Shown here: in pieces, positions 60,668-64,000 of the stretch
How positions within the stretch are numbered: position 1 is the stretch's first letter
How the letters are laid out: each line of letters starts with the position of its first letter
DNA from: Candidatus Margulisiibacteriota bacterium
GTDB lineage: Bacteria > Margulisbacteria > WOR-1 > JAHJIW01
Length of the DNA stretch: 64,000 nucleotides
Assembly: GCA_018823125.1 (NCBI GenBank)
Contig: JAHJIW010000009.1
Span: 1-64,000, forward strand
Direction: 5' to 3'
Translations under genes and position numbers: made by a program
The notes under the pieces: generated by a model
What the model was told of the DNA's origin: nothing
Databases searched by the model: none
The model's input: only the letters and a program-made list of their open reading frames with translations

Positions 60668-61360
60668 ATGATCAAGTTAGTTTTACTGCGCCACGGCGAA
60701 AGTATCTGGAACAAAGAAAATATCTTTACCGGCTGGACTGACGTGGATTTATCAGCCAAAGGGGTGGAGGAGGCGCGTGCCGCCGGAAAAATATTAAAAA
60801 AAGACGATTATACTTTTGATATTGCTTACTGTTCAGTCCTAATCCGAGCGATTCACACGCTGAAAATTGTTCTTAAAGAAATGGGATTAGAATCTTTGCC
60901 GGTAGAATACTCATGGCGGCTGAACGAACGCCATTACGGAGCGCTGCAGGGATTAAATAAAGCTGAAACTGCAAAAAAGTATGGTGAAGAACAAGTTTTT
61001 AAATGGAGAAGGAGCTTTGCCATCCGGCCGCCTGCGCTAACCGAAACGGATGAACGTTATCCGGGCCATGATCCAAAGTATAAGGATTTAACCAAAGATG
61101 AACTTCCGTTAACCGAATCTTTAAAGGATTCGATTGCCCGCTTTATGCCTTATTGGCACGCGGTTATTGTTCCAGCCATCCAATCCGGTAAAAAAGTTTT
61201 CATTTCAGCCCACGGCAACAGTTTAAGAGCTTTGATCAAACAGCTTGATAATATTTCGGATGAGGAAATTCCAAATCTCAACCTACCGACCGGGATTCCT
61301 TTGATTTATGAATTAGACGAATCCTTAAAGCCCATACGGCATTATTACTTAGGAGACTAA
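60668..61360 (+). CDS. gpmA: 2,3-bisphosphoglycerate-dependent phosphoglycerate mutase
   Basis: Interconverts 3- and 2-phosphoglycerate in glycolysis. Phospho-His motif LRHGESIWN (H8), [10 protein letters not shown], the catalytic Glu/His region [12 protein letters not shown], and [10 protein letters not shown] with the second His. 230 residues, slightly shorter than the usual 245-250. Confidence 0.95.
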   Translation: MIKLVLLRHGESIWNKENIFTGWTDVDLSAKGVEEARAAGKILKKDDYTFDIAYCSVLIRAIHTLKIVLKEMGLESLPVEYSWRLNERHYGALQGLNKAETAKKYGEEQVFKWRRSFAIRPPALTETDERYPGHDPKYKDLTKDELPLTESLKDSIARFMPYWHAVIVPAIQSGKKVFISAHGNSLRALIKQLDNISDEEIPNLNLPTGIPLIYELDESLKPIRHYYLGD

Positions 61361-61374
61361 GTGGCGCGACAGGG

Positions 61375-62049
61375 TTATTTTGCCGGCTTCACATACTTTG
61401 GCAGCGTCAACATTATATATACAATAAATAACGATAATATTGCCGAGAAAAAGCACCATACCGAATCAAAAGCCGCTTTGTTAATAAACTCAGCCAAAAG
61501 GATCGAACCGATTAGTAAAAATCCAAAAATCTTCAATTTAACGTCGGATCCAATTAGGAACGGAGGTACTACCGCCAATAAATAAAAGACAATATAGATT
61601 TCTTTTAAAATATTGGGTCGGGTGGTGGCATAGGCAATGGAGTGGCCGATAACTTTGGTGTCCAGTGTGATCGCTCCGATCAGTAGCGGGGCGTAAGCCG
61701 CAACTCCAACTCCAAATCCGATGACCGTTAATACAAACAACAGTCTTTTAACCGGGCGATTAACTTCTTCTTTTTCAGCCATAAACACGGCTAGCGGTGA
61801 ATAAAATGGCCAGAAGAAAAAGGCAAAGAACAGGAAAAGAAAGGAAAATATTTTAACCATGACCGGGAATCCAAACCCCAGATTCAGCCACACAAACCCT
61901 TCCGTGATTTGTTGAAGTCCAAAAAACAGGGGTACCGCAGCAAACAGCAAGTAATCACGATCTTTTTGAGCTGCCTTGGTTATAGTAAGCGCGCTGGCAG
62001 CTACTAAAACGGAGCCGACACCGAAACTGGCGGGAGCAGAAAAACACAT
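61375..62049 (-). CDS. DUF6629-like multi-spanning membrane protein
   Basis: 224 residues with about seven hydrophobic segments. The opening MCFSAPASFGVGSVLVAASALT and QQITEGFVWLNL resemble what I recall of the DUF6629 family. Function unknown. AAGGAGG lies before the ATG. Upstream is the AI-2E-type gene on the same strand, 13 bases away, so they may be co-transcribed. Confidence 0.8.
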   Translation of the reverse strand: MCFSAPASFGVGSVLVAASALTITKAAQKDRDYLLFAAVPLFFGLQQITEGFVWLNLGFGFPVMVKIFSFLFLFFAFFFWPFYSPLAVFMAEKEEVNRPVKRLLFVLTVIGFGVGVAAYAPLLIGAITLDTKVIGHSIAYATTRPNILKEIYIVFYLLAVVPPFLIGSDVKLKIFGFLLIGSILLAEFINKAAFDSVWCFFSAILSLFIVYIMLTLPKYVKPAK

Positions 62050-62062
62050 AATAATTACCTCC

Positions 62063-63088
62063 TTAAGGCTTTCTCAATTCAGTGTACAGTATTTTTATTA
62101 TCCCCGCGATGGGTGCGGCAAAAAATAATCCCCAAACTCCGATAAGATGGCTAAGTATTAACATGGCTAAAATTACCGTAATCGGGTGAAGATTTAACCT
62201 TTCCCCCATAATGCGCGGTACCAAAATTGTATTTTCAACACTTTGAACCACGATATAGAGCACGATAACCTTAGCGGCCAGGAGCGGCGAAGAAATAAAA
62301 GCAATGATTACCGCCGGAACTGCTCCGATGAAAGGTCCCATCACCGGAATAAATTCGGTAATGGCGGCAATTAACCCCAGTATCAGGAAGTACTTTACCC
62401 CTAAAAGATAAAGACCGAAACCACAGAGCGTCCCGATTAAAATACATAGTAAGAATACTCCCCTAAAGTATCGGTGGAGTAGTGAATTAATATCTAAAAT
62501 AATGGTTTGGGTTTTTTTCTGGTGATCTTTGGGCAGCAGTGCAATGATCCCTTTGAGAATTGACTCTTTATCTTTTAATAAATAGAACGTAATGATGGGA
62601 ATAACAATTAAGTAAATGAATTGCGAAAGAAATCCCGCCAGCGTAGCCGCGCTTTGATTAACAAAATTAACCATCACGTTTAAAATATTTTGCATGCTGT
62701 TAACAATCACGGCGTTAACTTGGTCCGGCAGGTGCGCACCCCGATACCATTTAGTAATTGAGTCTAACGTGCTTTGGGTCGAAGCGATAAACTGGGGCAG
62801 ATTTTCGGCCAGCCGGTTAAATTCGCTGGCAAAGGGCGGGGCAATGAAGCTAATTAAGGTCACCAGTATAATAATTAAAATAAGCGCTGATAATATTATC
62901 GAAAGCGTCCGGTTAAGCCCCAGCCCCTTTGGTCTTTGGTCAGAAAGCAATTTAACCGCGGGGTTTAAAACATAAAATAGTATCAGTGCAATGATAATTG
63001 GAAAAAGCGCGTCCTGAATGAGGTAAAGGAAAGCAAGAAAAATAATTAAACCAATTACTCTGGTAATCTGTTTGTAATCAACCTTCAT
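62063..63088 (-). CDS. AI-2E family (PerM-type) membrane transporter
   Basis: 341 residues. Paired N-terminal spans, a loop of about 70 residues (LPQFIASTQSTLDSITKWY), then a C-terminal membrane block with ITEFIPVMGPFIGAVPAVI and LVPRIMGERLNLHPI. This is the AI-2E/UPF0118 family; members export diverse small molecules or ions, so the name does not imply quorum sensing here. Confidence 0.9.
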   Translation of the reverse strand: MKVDYKQITRVIGLIIFLAFLYLIQDALFPIIIALILFYVLNPAVKLLSDQRPKGLGLNRTLSIILSALILIIILVTLISFIAPPFASEFNRLAENLPQFIASTQSTLDSITKWYRGAHLPDQVNAVIVNSMQNILNVMVNFVNQSAATLAGFLSQFIYLIVIPIITFYLLKDKESILKGIIALLPKDHQKKTQTIILDINSLLHRYFRGVFLLCILIGTLCGFGLYLLGVKYFLILGLIAAITEFIPVMGPFIGAVPAVIIAFISSPLLAAKVIVLYIVVQSVENTILVPRIMGERLNLHPITVILAMLILSHLIGVWGLFFAAPIAGIIKILYTELRKP

Positions 63089-63144
63089 GTTTATATTTTC
63101 GCACCAGTGTAGTCAAAAGTCAAAATAAAAAGACCCGATTTGAG

Positions 63145-63173
63145 TTGATCATTTGATGTTGCGTTGTTAGAAT
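63145..63173 (+). promoter_or_regulatory. Promoter of the acylase-type gene
   Basis: TTGATC (63145-63150), 17 nt, TAGAAT (63168-63173), 30 bases before the ATG at 63204. Confidence 0.55.
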
Positions 63174-63203
63174 TCAGACAACTTATTACAAAGGAGACTA
63201 ACT

Positions 63204-64000
63204 ATGAATTTTAGGAAAATGTTTTTAGCTTTATTGATCGTATGTGTTGTTACGACCGGAACGGCTTATGCTTGCACGGTATTCAAGGTTACGGCTAAAG
63301 ACGGGACCATGGTCAGTCCGCGAACCATGGAGTTTGGCTATGACTTAAAATCATCGGTAGACGTAGTGCCCCGTGGTATGGATTTTGCCAGTCCCGCACC
63401 AGATAATAAAGCCGGCCTTAAATGGGAAAATAAATACGGCTATGTTGGCATTAACGCTTTTGGCGAGTTTGGTATGGCTTTAGATGGTTTAAACGAGTCC
63501 GGGCTGGCTTACAGCGCGCTCTGGTACGAAACGGATACAAAATGGCAGACGGTTGGTCCAGGAGAAAACGATGTTGCGTTGGCGCATATTTTGCTGGGTC
63601 CCTGGATTTTGGGAAATTTTGCTAATGTTCAAGAAGTTAGAGAAGGGTTAAAAAAGATTAAAGTTTTTGGAGAGATGATTCCGGAAATGGGGATGGCGCC
63701 TCCTCTGCATTCGGCAGTTTACGATGCTAAAGGCGGCTGCATTGTGATTGAGTATGATGACGGGGAGCTCAATGTTTATGATAATCCAATTGGAGTGATG
63801 ACTAATGCGCCGCGCTTTCCCTGGCACGTGACCAACCTGCGGAATTATGTCGGCATGTCGTCGGGGCAGGCTACTCCGGTGGATTATAGTGGCATCAATC
63901 TTAAGCAAATGGGGCACGGCAGCGGTATGTTTGGCTTGCCGGGCGATATCACGCCGCCCAACCGTTTCGTAAAGATGGCAGTGCTGACTCATTTTGCTGA
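63204..64000 (+). CDS. Secreted Ntn hydrolase of the penicillin V acylase/choloylglycine hydrolase family, 3' end outside window
   Basis: AAGGAG (63191-63196) precedes the ATG; the frame stays open to the window edge (265 codons seen). A signal peptide ends in TAYA, so cleavage would expose C24, the N-terminal nucleophile. SPRTMEFGYDL (Arg and the Asp/Glu position), LNESGLAYS, and VMTNAPRFPWHVTNLRNY match the family. These enzymes cleave linear amides such as penicillin V, bile-acid conjugates or acyl-homoserine lactones. Which substrate applies here cannot be told; a free-living diderm host argues against bile salts. Confidence 0.88.
   Translation, partial: MNFRKMFLALLIVCVVTTGTAYACTVFKVTAKDGTMVSPRTMEFGYDLKSSVDVVPRGMDFASPAPDNKAGLKWENKYGYVGINAFGEFGMALDGLNESGLAYSALWYETDTKWQTVGPGENDVALAHILLGPWILGNFANVQEVREGLKKIKVFGEMIPEMGMAPPLHSAVYDAKGGCIVIEYDDGELNVYDNPIGVMTNAPRFPWHVTNLRNYVGMSSGQATPVDYSGINLKQMGHGSGMFGLPGDITPPNRFVKMAVLTHFA

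Noticed and set aside
1-64000. tRNA, rRNA, CRISPR or insertion sequences
   Set aside because: Intergenic gaps were read for cloverleaf arms, regular repeats and transposase motifs; none was found.

Overview
The window reads as chromosome of an uncultured, diderm (outer-membrane-bearing), probably anaerobic bacterium. Outer-membrane signs are three PorV/PorQ-type beta-barrel proteins (one carrying SLH domains, one fused to an SppA protease) and secreted multi-domain proteins. Anaerobe signs are superoxide reductase, rubrerythrin, several ferritin-like proteins, Rnf subunits, a class I Fe-S type two-subunit fumarase, and a small protein resembling the tail of anaerobic ribonucleotide reductase. 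The mixture resembles candidate lineages near Cyanobacteria (Margulisbacteria/Saganbacteria, WOR-1), but this assignment is inference, not proven by a marker gene. Nearly all DNA is coding; no intergenic gap exceeds about 240 bases, and I saw no tRNA, rRNA, CRISPR array or insertion sequence.

Layout: 1-5.2 kb, a partial unknown gene, clpC and radA. 5.2-9.1 kb (minus), two ORF6N-domain genes with matching palindromes, plsC, a short GspE/PilB ATPase, aroE. 9.2-14.1 kb, a secreted cadherin/PKD-like protein and a barrel-SLH protein. 14.1-18.5 kb, pcm, speD-speB, an unknown gene, gltX. 18.5-21.8 kb, a PorV-like barrel and the barrel-SppA fusion. 21.8-24.9 kb, ftsL-like and rsmH diverging from trpC-trpF-unknown. 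25-26.1 kb, two unknown genes. 26.1-28.9 kb, rnfC-D-G only. 28.9-30 kb, ruvC-ruvA. 30-37.9 kb, a ten-gene minus-strand operon (lipA, aminotransferase, pdxA, rsmA, mdh, fumarase subunits, a truncated solute-binding protein, DUF4911, yqeG). 38-39.8 kb, two related unknown genes, the second interrupted at a G10 tract. 39.8-48 kb, an iron and oxygen-defence island: Rrf2 regulator, fur, feoAB, TlpA/CcdA/glutaredoxin, three ferritin-like proteins, trxB, superoxide reductase, rubrerythrin. 48-50.4 kb, a tiny membrane peptide and a 714-residue unknown protein. 50.4-53.3 kb, a TPP riboswitch with thiF-S-G-H. 53.3-58.5 kb, iscU, a lysine-less IscS, DsrE2, TusA, CopA and a Met-rich membrane protein. 58.5-64 kb, assorted housekeeping genes ending in a partial penicillin V acylase/choloylglycine hydrolase-type enzyme.

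Three regulatory patterns stand out. First, six promoters of sigma-28/sigma-D type (TGAAATTT or GCAAGTTT, exactly 12 nt, then nnCGATA[AT]) all precede genes of unknown function or surface proteins, suggesting one regulon. Second, at least seven housekeeping genes (aroE, rsmH, trpC, ruvC, ruvA, lipA, fur) have a -10 box ending 6-8 nt before the ATG with no ribosome-binding site, as expected for leaderless mRNAs. Third, two ORF6N genes each carry a 25-27 nt palindrome just before the ribosome-binding site and another inside the coding region at exactly the same codons, with paired base changes that keep it palindromic.
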